Source of the DNA: Brevibacterium sp. S22
Lineage (GTDB): Bacteria; Actinomycetota; Actinomycetes; Actinomycetales; Brevibacteriaceae
DNA: 64,000 nt
Reading direction: 5' to 3'
Assembly (NCBI RefSeq): GCF_004745485.1
Contig: NZ_RHFG01000004.1
Location: 124,001 to 188,000 of the forward strand
Part shown: piece after piece, positions 52,936 through 60,732 of the stretch
Layout of the letters: each line of letters opens with the position of its first letter
Position numbering within the stretch: the first letter of the stretch is position 1
Notes under the pieces: generated by a model
The model's input: only the letters and a program-made list of their open reading frames with translations
Database searches by the model: none
What the model was told of the DNA's origin: nothing
Translations under genes and position numbers: made by a program

Positions 52936-54093
52936 TCATGCCAGCCCGGACAGGATCTGTGCCGACCACAGGCCCAGGAACGTGCCGAGGAACGTTCCCA
53001 TCAGCGCGAACAGCACACCGACGGGCACGAGCTGCCGGTTGAAGGCACCCGCGACGACCGGCGCCGAGGCGATGCCGCCGATGTTCGCGGTGCTGGCCAC
53101 GGCGATGCTGAAGAGTTCGGTGCGGGTGAGCTTCGCGTAGATGAGCATGATGGCGATGTGGACGACCAGGACGATGATTCCGGCCACCAGGTACAGCGGT
53201 GCTTCGGCCAGAGATGTGAAGTCCGAGCCGGAGGCGATGATGCCGATGATGAGGTAGAGCAGGATCGAGGCGAGCTCATTGGATCCGGCGGTCTTGCCGA
53301 AGCGAGTCGAGCCGATGACGAGGCCGAGGATGCTGACGATGAGGATCGTCCACGCGGTGCTGTCGATGACCGCACCGACCTCGGGCAGCAGCTCTCCGAT
53401 GCGCGTGGCCAACGCGGAGGCGAGCAGTGCGAATCCGATGAGACCGAAGATCGACGGCAGCGTCATCGGCCTCTCCTCCTCAGCGTCGACCCTATTCGTG
53501 AAGTCGAGCTTCGACATATCGGCCTTCGTCCACTTGTCGAACGAGTCGGAGACCGTGACGGAGGAGAAGATGAGCAGCAGCCAGAACGAGTAGAGCACCG
53601 TGTCGACGATGAGGACGTAGCCGAAAACGTTCTCAGGCGCCTGGAGGACTTCCTGCACCGCGACCATGTTCGCCGATCCGCCCGTCCAGGAGGCGTTGAG
53701 CGCGCCGAGGGCCTTCCACGCTTCGGGGTCGAGGCTGGAGTGCAGGATCAGATAGCTGATGATGAAGCCTACGATGATGCTCGCCGCGGTCACGGCGAAG
53801 GTCAGCAGCAGCTTCGGCCCGAGCTTGATGATCTGCCGGATATCGCATTTGAACAGCATGAGCAGGATCATCGCGGGCAGCAGCGCCATGCGCAGTGTCT
53901 CGCCGACGTCGTCGATGTCCCCGCCCGCGTGGTCGAAGACGCCGATGGTGTTGAGCAGCGCGGCCACGATATAGAGGATGACGAAGCCGGGCACATACTT
54001 GAACAGCTTGAAACGCCCGCTCCGGTCCGCGACGACGAGCGCTGCGGAGATCGCCAGAAGCAGGCTGATGAATAGATAACCGTCCGTGATCAC
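52936..54093 (-). CDS. DUF819-family membrane transporter
   Basis: 385 residues with about ten helices. Family segments are DVGETLRMALLPAMILLMLF (shown in part), ALGALNASWTGGSANMVAVQ, and the late TELFSIAVASTANIGGIASA with VVAGAFNRQLVPVG, the two conserved loops of DUF819/YjcL proteins. The substrate is unknown. GTG 54093 is chosen because AGGAAG lies 8 bases upstream and the first helix follows at once. Its place between DUF3870 and M19 dipeptidase genes suggests uptake of an organic acid or peptide product. Confidence 0.88.
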   Translation of the reverse strand: MITDGYLFISLLLAISAALVVADRSGRFKLFKYVPGFVILYIVAALLNTIGVFDHAGGDIDDVGETLRMALLPAMILLMLFKCDIRQIIKLGPKLLLTFAVTAASIIVGFIISYLILHSSLDPEAWKALGALNASWTGGSANMVAVQEVLQAPENVFGYVLIVDTVLYSFWLLLIFSSVTVSDSFDKWTKADMSKLDFTNRVDAEEERPMTLPSIFGLIGFALLASALATRIGELLPEVGAVIDSTAWTILIVSILGLVIGSTRFGKTAGSNELASILLYLIIGIIASGSDFTSLAEAPLYLVAGIIVLVVHIAIMLIYAKLTRTELFSIAVASTANIGGIASAPVVAGAFNRQLVPVGVLFALMGTFLGTFLGLWSAQILSGLA

Positions 54094-54229
54094 AAACGAC
54101 ACTTCCTCATTGAATTCGTCCACCCCGACAGCGGCACCATTGGCGGTACCGAGGATGGAGCAATGTGCAGTTGTCGATCGGATCCGGTCCGGTGAGGGGC
54201 CGGGCAATCGCGGTGGTCGGACGCGCTAC

Positions 54230-54538
54230 TTAAGCAGCAACCTCGCGGTACTTCTTCGCGGCGTTGTTCACCGCTGTGATCAGAGCCTTCTGCGAGGAGC
54301 CGTGGTAGCGGCGCTGGATGCGCTCTATCAGTCGACCGGGGTCCGTGATGTCGGCATCGACGAACAGGCTCCGAATGAAGTTTCGGGTCAGAGCCAACGT
54401 CGCCGTGCAGTCCACATCGAGGATGCGGTGGGTGTCCGGTTCGATCTCGAAAGCCACATAGAACAGACCGAACTGGCTGGTGATCGGGTTGTTCGACGGA
54501 GCCTTCGCTTCGCCTGTGAGGTAGATCGTTTCGGACAT
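54230..54538 (-). CDS. DUF3870-like small protein
   Basis: 102 residues: MSETIYLTGEAKAPSNNPIT, then GLFYVAFEIEPDTHRILDVD, ALTRNFIRSLFVDADI and RYHGSSQKALITAVNNAAKK. I recognise this as the DUF3870 pattern from memory. No catalytic residues are known. It precedes the DUF819 gene by 136 bases on the same strand and is probably co-regulated with it. Confidence 0.75.
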   Translation of the reverse strand: MSETIYLTGEAKAPSNNPITSQFGLFYVAFEIEPDTHRILDVDCTATLALTRNFIRSLFVDADITDPGRLIERIQRRYHGSSQKALITAVNNAAKKYREVAA

Positions 54539-54669
54539 CGCCCACCAGACTACCCCACGGTCCTCTGCGCCGCGGGTGGTTGAAGGGGCGTCGGACAGCG
54601 ATCATTCTCGCTCGACCGGAGACGAAGGTCGCAGGCCGAAAGACGATGCCCCGTCGACGGCAGCCACGA

Positions 54670-55470
54670 TCATAGGAATCGGTGGATCGCGTCGCCGGCT
54701 CGCCGCATGACCGGCATGACGTCGACGACACGGTCGGTGCCCGGCTCCCAGTTCGCGAACACCGCATAGGCGACACGCCGCGTCGGCGTCATGACGATCC
54801 CGGCATCGGCCCTGATCGTCCCGTTCGTGCCGGTCTTGTTCCACACCCACACATCGCGCTGGTAGTTGTAATGTGCGAGCGGGTCCAGATCGAACGCCGA
54901 GGCGACCATCGAGGTGTCCGCGCCGGCTCCCAACCAGCGCCGGAAGATCTCATTCGTCGACTCGTCCCAGAACTCGTCCCTGGCATGCCGGGCCATGAAG
55001 TCACTGATCTCGGCGGCCGTGCCCGTCGACAGGGTCCGCGGCGCTTTCGCCGGTCGCGGCCAGCGCAGGAAGTCGTGCAGACCCGAGTTCCGGTACCCGA
55101 GCTGCTCCACCTGACCGGCGACATTCGCCAAACCGACCCGGCGGATGAGCACGTTCGTGGCGAAGTTGTCGCTGAACGCACCGATGAGCAGCGCAACGTC
55201 GAAGATGCTCAGCTCGTCCTGCTCCATGAGGTACCAGATCCCGGATTCGTCGACTCTCTCCGACGGCCGACGGTGCAGACGTTCCTCCAGGTCAAGTGTG
55301 CCGTCTTTATACATCTGCAAGGCGGTGTGGAGCAGGAGCACCTTGCCCATGCTGGCGGTGTCGAGTTCGTCGTTCTCGTTGTGGGCGAAGACCCGTTCCC
55401 CGCTGTCGACGTCGAAGGCCAAGGCGCTGAAGCGCACCCCGGGCAGTCCGTCGAATTTCAGTTCACTCAT
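54670..55470 (-). CDS. class A beta-lactamase-like serine hydrolase
   Basis: 266 residues. Penicillin-recognising motifs are present in order: S-x-x-K as SMGK (Ser40, Lys43), SDN (100-102) and KTGT (212-215). There is no signal peptide, and the general-base Glu of true class A beta-lactamases (ExxLN) is not evident, so a cytoplasmic D-amino-acid peptidase or esterase is more likely than drug resistance. ATG 55470 has AGGAA 7 bases upstream; ATG 55500 is the alternative. It lies just after the LD-carboxypeptidase gene, 95 bases away. Confidence 0.85.
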   Translation of the reverse strand: MSELKFDGLPGVRFSALAFDVDSGERVFAHNENDELDTASMGKVLLLHTALQMYKDGTLDLEERLHRRPSERVDESGIWYLMEQDELSIFDVALLIGAFSDNFATNVLIRRVGLANVAGQVEQLGYRNSGLHDFLRWPRPAKAPRTLSTGTAAEISDFMARHARDEFWDESTNEIFRRWLGAGADTSMVASAFDLDPLAHYNYQRDVWVWNKTGTNGTIRADAGIVMTPTRRVAYAVFANWEPGTDRVVDVMPVMRRAGDAIHRFL

Positions 55471-55565
55471 CATCGTTCCTGTCAGTCTCGTATCAGTCAT
55501 GTCTGCTCATCCGCGAAGCGTTCATCGCCCCATCGTGCCTGGCTGTCCGCAGAACGTCCGCCCCG

Positions 55566-56843
55566 TCATGCCTGCTCCTCCGCGCGATCCACCGTCAGTC
55601 GCGGCTGCTCGCCGGGCTCAGCGTCGAGGGTGACGCCGACGCCGAGCGGGGCGCTCGGAGCATCGGGATCGTGGCCGAATCCCATCTCCGACACGATCGG
55701 AATCCCCATACCGCCGAGGTAGTCGATCATCAGCGCCTCCACCTCGTGGACGGGAGCGCAGTCCTCCCACGAACCGAGCACCACCGCATCCGCCGAGGTG
55801 AACCACCCGCCGCGGACCAGCTGCACCATGAGATTGTCGAGCCGGTACAGCTCCTCGTCGACGTCCTCAAGCAGAAGGATGCTCGGACCGCGCCGCTCAC
55901 GCCGCTCCCGCACGTCGCTGAGCTCAGGACTGCCCATCCCGGCGGCGATGAGGCTGAGATTTCCTCCGCCGAGGCGGCCCCTCGCCGTCCCCGGAACCAG
56001 AGTCTGCGCCCGGCTGAGCGGACGAGAGGGCACAGCGGTCTCTACCGCAGCACGGTCTTGGGTGGTCAAAATGGTCTCGCCACCGGCGGTTTTCTGCGAC
56101 CATTCTGACCACCCAAGCGACGACCCGGCAGCTTCCGGCTCCGCCGCCGTCTCACCGCCCACGCCGACAGAGTCCGCGGGGAAGCCGAGTTCGCGGCCGC
56201 CCCAGGGGTGAAACAGCCAGGAGGCCACCTCGTCGGGGACCACCACCGAGTTCTTGAACGGGTCGTTGCCGACCATCGGGCAGAACAGGGTCGCCACCCC
56301 GAGGTGGTGCTCCCAAGACTGGTGGAGTGCGGTGATGTCCGAGGAACCGGTGAGCAGTTTGGGGCGGCCGTCTCGCCGCCACATGTGTCGGTGCATGAGT
56401 TCGAAGTCGATGCCGTCGAGCAGTCGCATCGCCCCGAATCCTCCACGCAGCACGATCACTGCATCCGTGTCCGGATCGCACCAGGCGTCGACGAGGTCGG
56501 TGCGTCGCTGCTCGTCGGTGCCGGCCAGATACTTCACTCGCGGGTGACGAGCACGAATGTTCTCACCTGGGGTGACGCGCAGTCCCCAGGATTCGAGCTG
56601 AGCGATCGCGCGCTGCAGCGATTCCTCGTCGGTGGGTCCCGACGGTGCGATCAGCCGAACGGTGTCGCCTGCGGCCAGGGGCGCGGTGCTCAGATAGGGG
56701 CTCGGCTCACTCACACCAGCGAACGCAGTCGCGGCCGTGCGATCAGCCTCGGTTGTGCGACCAGCCCCAGCCGTGCCACCAGACCCAGCCGTACGACCGA
56801 CCCCGGCCGTGCGATCGATCTCATGCAACTCCGACTCACTCAT
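55566..56843 (-). CDS. S66-family LD-carboxypeptidase (LdcA/MccF-like)
   Basis: 425 residues. The S66 catalytic triad is recognisable: nucleophile Ser168 in LLTGSSDITALH, Glu in LLLEDVDEELYR and His in MGFGHDP. LdcA enzymes remove D-Ala from murein tetrapeptides; the related MccF cuts aminoacyl-sulfamates. Two additions are odd. Residues 11-40 come from five 18-bp repeats (56735-56824). A segment of about 55 residues near 235-290 contains a 61-bp palindrome. The start overlaps the end of the upstream ABC ATPase gene by 8 bases. Confidence 0.9.
   Translation of the reverse strand: MSESELHEIDRTAGVGRTAGSGGTAGAGRTTEADRTAATAFAGVSEPSPYLSTAPLAAGDTVRLIAPSGPTDEESLQRAIAQLESWGLRVTPGENIRARHPRVKYLAGTDEQRRTDLVDAWCDPDTDAVIVLRGGFGAMRLLDGIDFELMHRHMWRRDGRPKLLTGSSDITALHQSWEHHLGVATLFCPMVGNDPFKNSVVVPDEVASWLFHPWGGRELGFPADSVGVGGETAAEPEAAGSSLGWSEWSQKTAGGETILTTQDRAAVETAVPSRPLSRAQTLVPGTARGRLGGGNLSLIAAGMGSPELSDVRERRERRGPSILLLEDVDEELYRLDNLMVQLVRGGWFTSADAVVLGSWEDCAPVHEVEALMIDYLGGMGIPIVSEMGFGHDPDAPSAPLGVGVTLDAEPGEQPRLTVDRAEEQA
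56057..56117. repeat. 61-bp palindrome inside the LD-carboxypeptidase gene
   Basis: Arms 56057-56076 and 56098-56117 are 20-bp reverse complements with one mismatch and a 21-base spacer. It lies in the non-conserved insert of the protein and keeps the frame. Confidence 0.85.
56735..56824. repeat. five 18-bp tandem repeats at the 5' end of the LD-carboxypeptidase gene
   Basis: Units start at 56735, 56753, 56771, 56789 and 56807. Each encodes six residues of an RTAGxG-like leader. Confidence 0.8.
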
Positions 56844-58491
56844 TCCTCACCAGACTCTGACTTCCCAGTCGGGGAACCGCGGCGAGCAGCTCCTGTGTGT
56901 ATTCGTGCTGCGGATCGGACAGCACCCTGTCGACCTCACCGTATTCGACGATCTCCCCGCTTTTCATCACGGCCACCGTATCCGCGATGTTCCACGCCAG
57001 TCCCAAGTCGTGGGTGATGATGAGAGCACTCATTCCGAGGTTCTTCTTCAGCGCGAGGAACAGCGACAGGATCTCTCCGCGCACGGACGCATCCAACGAC
57101 GCCACGGGTTCATCGGCGATGAGCACCTGCGGGTCCAGAGCCAGGGCTCCGGCGATGACGACGCGCTGCCGCTGTCCGCCCGAGAGCTCCTGCGGAATCG
57201 ATTCGAGATAGTCCTCGGCCGGAGTGAGCTCGGCGGCCTCGAGTGCGCCGACGACCCGCTCGTACTCGCGGTCCCTGATCCCCTGCACCCGCAGGCCTTC
57301 GACCACGGCTTCGTACACGCTCCGCTTGGGATTGAGCGAGCCGGCCGGGTCCTGCAGAATCATCTGCACCTGCCGCCGGAACGTCCGCAGCGCCTTCGCC
57401 TTCCGTGGCAGCGGCTTGCCCGCGAACGAGCGCTGCGAGCCCTCCTCCACTTCCTGCAGACCGAGCAGCGACCGCGCCAGAGTCGTCTTCCCGGAGCCGG
57501 ACTGGCCGACGACGGCGAGGATCTCCGCCTTCCGCAGCACAAGGTCCACTCCGCGCACCGCCCGTTCGCGGCCTCGCCGGGTGTCGAAGGAGACGCTGAG
57601 ATCCTTCGCTTCGAGGACCACCTCATCGGTCATGGTGAACGGTTCGGCCCGGGCCACCTCGGCGGGTCTCTGGGTCTTCGGACGCAGCCGGGATTCGGGG
57701 TCCCCGATCTGCGGAAACGCTCCGGCGAGCTGCTTCGTGTAGTCCTCCCGCGGAGCCAGGCACACCTCGTCGCTGGGCCCGAATTCGACGAGGCGGCCAT
57801 CGCGCATGATGGCGAGATCCGCGCAGACGGCCGAGAGCACGGCGAGGTCGTGGCTGATCATCAGCAGGGAGATCCCGCGTTCGGCGACGAGGCGGGCCAG
57901 GCCGGTCAGGATCTGCTTCTGCACGATGACGTCAAGCGCCGTGGTCGGTTCGTCGGCGATGATGATATCCGGTTCGCAGGCGAGCGCCATGGCGATCATG
58001 ATCCGCTGCTTCTGCCCGCCGGAGAGCTCGTGGGGATACGCACTCGACTTCGCCGCTTCGAGGTTGACCTCGGCGAGGAGTTCGAACATCCGGTCCTGAC
58101 GCTTCTGCGGAGTCGTCCACGTGCCCTTCGAGTGGTGTTCGAGGGCTTCGATGATCTGCTGCCCGACCTCGCGGACGGGGTTGAGCGAGTGCAGGGCGCC
58201 TTGGAAGACGATCGAGGCCTGAGCCCACCGGACCGCGCGGATCTGGCCGAAGCTCAGCTCCCGGACGTCCTGCCCGCCGAGGAGGACCCGCCCGTCCAGC
58301 CGGGCCGACTTCGGCAGCAGGCGCAGAGCCGACATGATCAGGGTCGACTTCCCCGAGCCGGACTCCCCTGCGATGCCCAGAGTGGCGCCGGCGGGCAGGT
58401 CGAGGCTGACATTTTCGACGGCGACGACATCGCCGCGAGTCGAAGAGGATCGGTAGGTGATCGAGACGTCCTCGAACTGAAGATCAGTCAT
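56836..58491 (-). CDS. peptide ABC transporter, fused double ATPase (DppD-DppF-like)
   Basis: 551 residues with two complete nucleotide-binding domains. The first has GESGSGKST, LSGGQKQRIMIAMAL and IIIADEPTTALD. The second, from about residue 295, has GQSGSGKTT, LSGGQRQRVVIAGAL and VLIADEPVASLD. Both belong to the oligopeptide/nickel (PepT) class. The ATG shares its A with the permease stop (TGATG). A single fused ATPase is common for such importers in actinobacteria. It powers the two permeases encoded upstream. Confidence 0.94.
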   Translation of the reverse strand: MTDLQFEDVSITYRSSSTRGDVVAVENVSLDLPAGATLGIAGESGSGKSTLIMSALRLLPKSARLDGRVLLGGQDVRELSFGQIRAVRWAQASIVFQGALHSLNPVREVGQQIIEALEHHSKGTWTTPQKRQDRMFELLAEVNLEAAKSSAYPHELSGGQKQRIMIAMALACEPDIIIADEPTTALDVIVQKQILTGLARLVAERGISLLMISHDLAVLSAVCADLAIMRDGRLVEFGPSDEVCLAPREDYTKQLAGAFPQIGDPESRLRPKTQRPAEVARAEPFTMTDEVVLEAKDLSVSFDTRRGRERAVRGVDLVLRKAEILAVVGQSGSGKTTLARSLLGLQEVEEGSQRSFAGKPLPRKAKALRTFRRQVQMILQDPAGSLNPKRSVYEAVVEGLRVQGIRDREYERVVGALEAAELTPAEDYLESIPQELSGGQRQRVVIAGALALDPQVLIADEPVASLDASVRGEILSLFLALKKNLGMSALIITHDLGLAWNIADTVAVMKSGEIVEYGEVDRVLSDPQHEYTQELLAAVPRLGSQSLVRNE

Positions 58492-59489
58492 CAGCGGCTC
58501 CTCAGGGCAGGGTTGATGATGGCCTCGAATGCGCGCCCGACCATCGTGAACGCGAGCACGACCAGCAGGATCGCGATACCCGGGGTGAGTACGTACCACC
58601 AGTAGCCGGAGGTCGCCGCCGAGACATCCATCGAGTTCTTCAGGATCGTGCCCCACGATTCCTTGGACGTATCGCCGAGGCCGAGGAACGACAGCGTGGA
58701 TTCGGCGATGATCGCCCCGCCCACGGTCAGCGTCGTGTTCGCGAGCACGAGCGGCATCACGGCCGGCAGCAGGTGCCGGAAGAGGATATGCCGATGACCG
58801 GCACCGAGGATGCGCGCCCTTTCGATGTAGAGCCGAGACTCGACGCTCAAGGTCTGCGAGCGCACGATCCGTGCGGTCGACGCCCACGAGGTCAGCCCGA
58901 TGGCGACGACGATCGTGAAGACTCCACGCTCGAGGACGGAGGACAGGACGATCGCCAGCAGCAGGGAGGGCAGGACGATGAAGAAGTCGATGAGGCGCAT
59001 GATGATGCCGCCGAACAGTCCCGTGAAGTGGCCGGCCGCCAGGCCCATGATCGTACCGATGACCATGGACATGACGGTGGCGGCGACGCCGACGAGGATG
59101 GATACGCGGGCTCCCCAGAGGATGCGCACCCACATCTCCCGCCCCAGGTCATCGGTGCCCAATGGGTGGTCGAGGCTCGGCGGAGCGTAGCGGGGGACGT
59201 CGAGCTGCTTCGTGACGTCGAGCATCGTGGCCGGGGCGATGAGCGGGGCGGCGACTGCGATGACGACGAAGAAGAGGAGCACGACGGCACCGATGAGCGC
59301 GGGAACGTCGGAGCGGAAGAGCGCCCAGTTCTTCTTCGCGTTGTTCAGTCGGCGTTCGCGCACGAGTTTCGCGCCGTCGACGGCAGGGTTCGCACCACGC
59401 GGAGCCGCACCGCGCGGGCCCGAGCCGCGCGGGCCCGGTCCGTTCGACGGGGAGCCCGGGCCTGCCTCTGCGGGGGTGTCTGCACTCAT
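58491..59489 (-). CDS. peptide ABC transporter permease (DppC-like)
   Basis: 332 residues. A Pro/Gly/Arg-rich leader (1-35), N-terminal OppC helix, and the BPD_transp_1 domain (PSLDHPLGTDDLGREMWVRI; ATPase-contact EAA loop YIERARILGAGHRHILFRHL). Six helices are predicted. The start shares a base with the stop of the DppB-like gene, and the stop with the ATPase start (both TGATG), so the three are translated together. Confidence 0.93.
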   Translation of the reverse strand: MSADTPAEAGPGSPSNGPGPRGSGPRGAAPRGANPAVDGAKLVRERRLNNAKKNWALFRSDVPALIGAVVLLFFVVIAVAAPLIAPATMLDVTKQLDVPRYAPPSLDHPLGTDDLGREMWVRILWGARVSILVGVAATVMSMVIGTIMGLAAGHFTGLFGGIIMRLIDFFIVLPSLLLAIVLSSVLERGVFTIVVAIGLTSWASTARIVRSQTLSVESRLYIERARILGAGHRHILFRHLLPAVMPLVLANTTLTVGGAIIAESTLSFLGLGDTSKESWGTILKNSMDVSAATSGYWWYVLTPGIAILLVVLAFTMVGRAFEAIINPALRSR

Positions 59490-60649
59490 CAGGCCCTCCT
59501 GACGCGGGGATCGAGGAATCGGTAGACGATGTCGGCGGCGAGATTCATGACGATGATGATCGCCGAGAACACGACGAAGGTGCCCTGCAGCAGGGGCAGA
59601 TCGGGGCCGCGGATGGCTTCGAAGGTGAGTTTGCCCAGCCCCGGCCAGGAGAACACGGCTTCGACGGTGACCGCGCCGGCGATGAGTCCGCCGATGTGGA
59701 GGAAGACGACGGTGACGGTCGGCAGAAGCGCATTGGGTACGGCGTGCTTGCGGCGGACCTCATCCTCGGTGAGCCCCTTCGCACGGGCGGTCGTGAGGTA
59801 GTCCTCGTTCATCTCCTCGAGCAGGGAGGCGCGCATGATCATGAGGAACTGCGCGTAGACGACGGCGACGAGCGAGACGACGGGGAGGATGAGGTGTGTG
59901 ATCACGTCGATGATCCCGGCGAACGACCACGGGTCGAGGCCGGGGGTGATCATGCCGCCGGTGGGCAGCCACTGCAGGGTGCCGCCGAAGATCATGAGCA
60001 GGATGAGGCCGAGCCAGAACGTCGGCACGGACCAGAAGATCAGCGAGGTCGAGGACGCGAGTTTGTCGAACAGCGAATTGCGCCGCCAGGCCGAGATCTG
60101 CCCGAGCCACAGCCCTAAGACGATGGCGATGACGGCCGCGGTGCCGGTAAGCAGCAGGGTCGGGCCGAGGTATTCGCCGATGAGCGCGGACACGGATTTC
60201 CGGTACACGTAGGACTCGCCGAGGTCGCCGGTGACGATGCCCACGAGGTAGTCCCAGAACTGGACGATGACGGGTTTGTCGAGCCCGTACTGGCTTCGCA
60301 GCTCGGCGATCTGCGCCGGCGACATCGGGCGTTCCTTCGCGATCTTGAGCACGGGATCGCCGGGCAGCATGCGGAAAGCGAAGAATCCGAGCACGATGAC
60401 GAGGATCATCGAGGTCGCGGCCCCGCCGAGCTTGCGCAGGAAGTAGCGAGCGAACGATCCGCCGGCCGGTGGTTCGTCCGCATCGACGGCGCCGGGGGCA
60501 TCGGCAGAATCCCTCGCCGAGGCGGGGCCCTGGCCTGCGGGATCCGAACCCGGGGAGGTCGGGTCAGCGGGATCTGTGCCCGGGTTCGCCGAACCTGTTC
60601 CCGGCGTACGGCGATCCTCGGGATGGGGATCGTGGGTGGGTGTGCTCAC
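59489..60649 (-). CDS. peptide ABC transporter permease (DppB-like)
   Basis: 386 residues. A Pro/Asp/Gly-rich leader of about 65 residues is followed by the OppB N-terminal helix (FARYFLRKLGGAATSMILVI), RMLPGDP, LRSQYGLDKPVIVQFWDYL and the EAA loop YLTTARAKGLTEDEVRRKHA. GTG 60649 is preferred over an upstream ATG (60712) because GGAG lies about 10 bases before it. Six helices are predicted. It forms the channel with the DppC-like subunit. Confidence 0.93.
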   Translation of the reverse strand: MSTPTHDPHPEDRRTPGTGSANPGTDPADPTSPGSDPAGQGPASARDSADAPGAVDADEPPAGGSFARYFLRKLGGAATSMILVIVLGFFAFRMLPGDPVLKIAKERPMSPAQIAELRSQYGLDKPVIVQFWDYLVGIVTGDLGESYVYRKSVSALIGEYLGPTLLLTGTAAVIAIVLGLWLGQISAWRRNSLFDKLASSTSLIFWSVPTFWLGLILLMIFGGTLQWLPTGGMITPGLDPWSFAGIIDVITHLILPVVSLVAVVYAQFLMIMRASLLEEMNEDYLTTARAKGLTEDEVRRKHAVPNALLPTVTVVFLHIGGLIAGAVTVEAVFSWPGLGKLTFEAIRGPDLPLLQGTFVVFSAIIIVMNLAADIVYRFLDPRVRRA

Positions 60650-60732
60650 TGTGGTGCTCCAGGTGGTGGGGACAGGCCCGTGGGCCCGGGTGCCGCAGGT
60701 GGTGCGCGACACCCGGACTGTGGGTGTGGGGA

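Noticed and set aside
54670-55470. Beta-lactamase resistance gene
   Set aside because: SxxK, SDN and KTG are present, but there is no signal peptide and the deacylation Glu motif is not evident; the neighbours are peptide genes.
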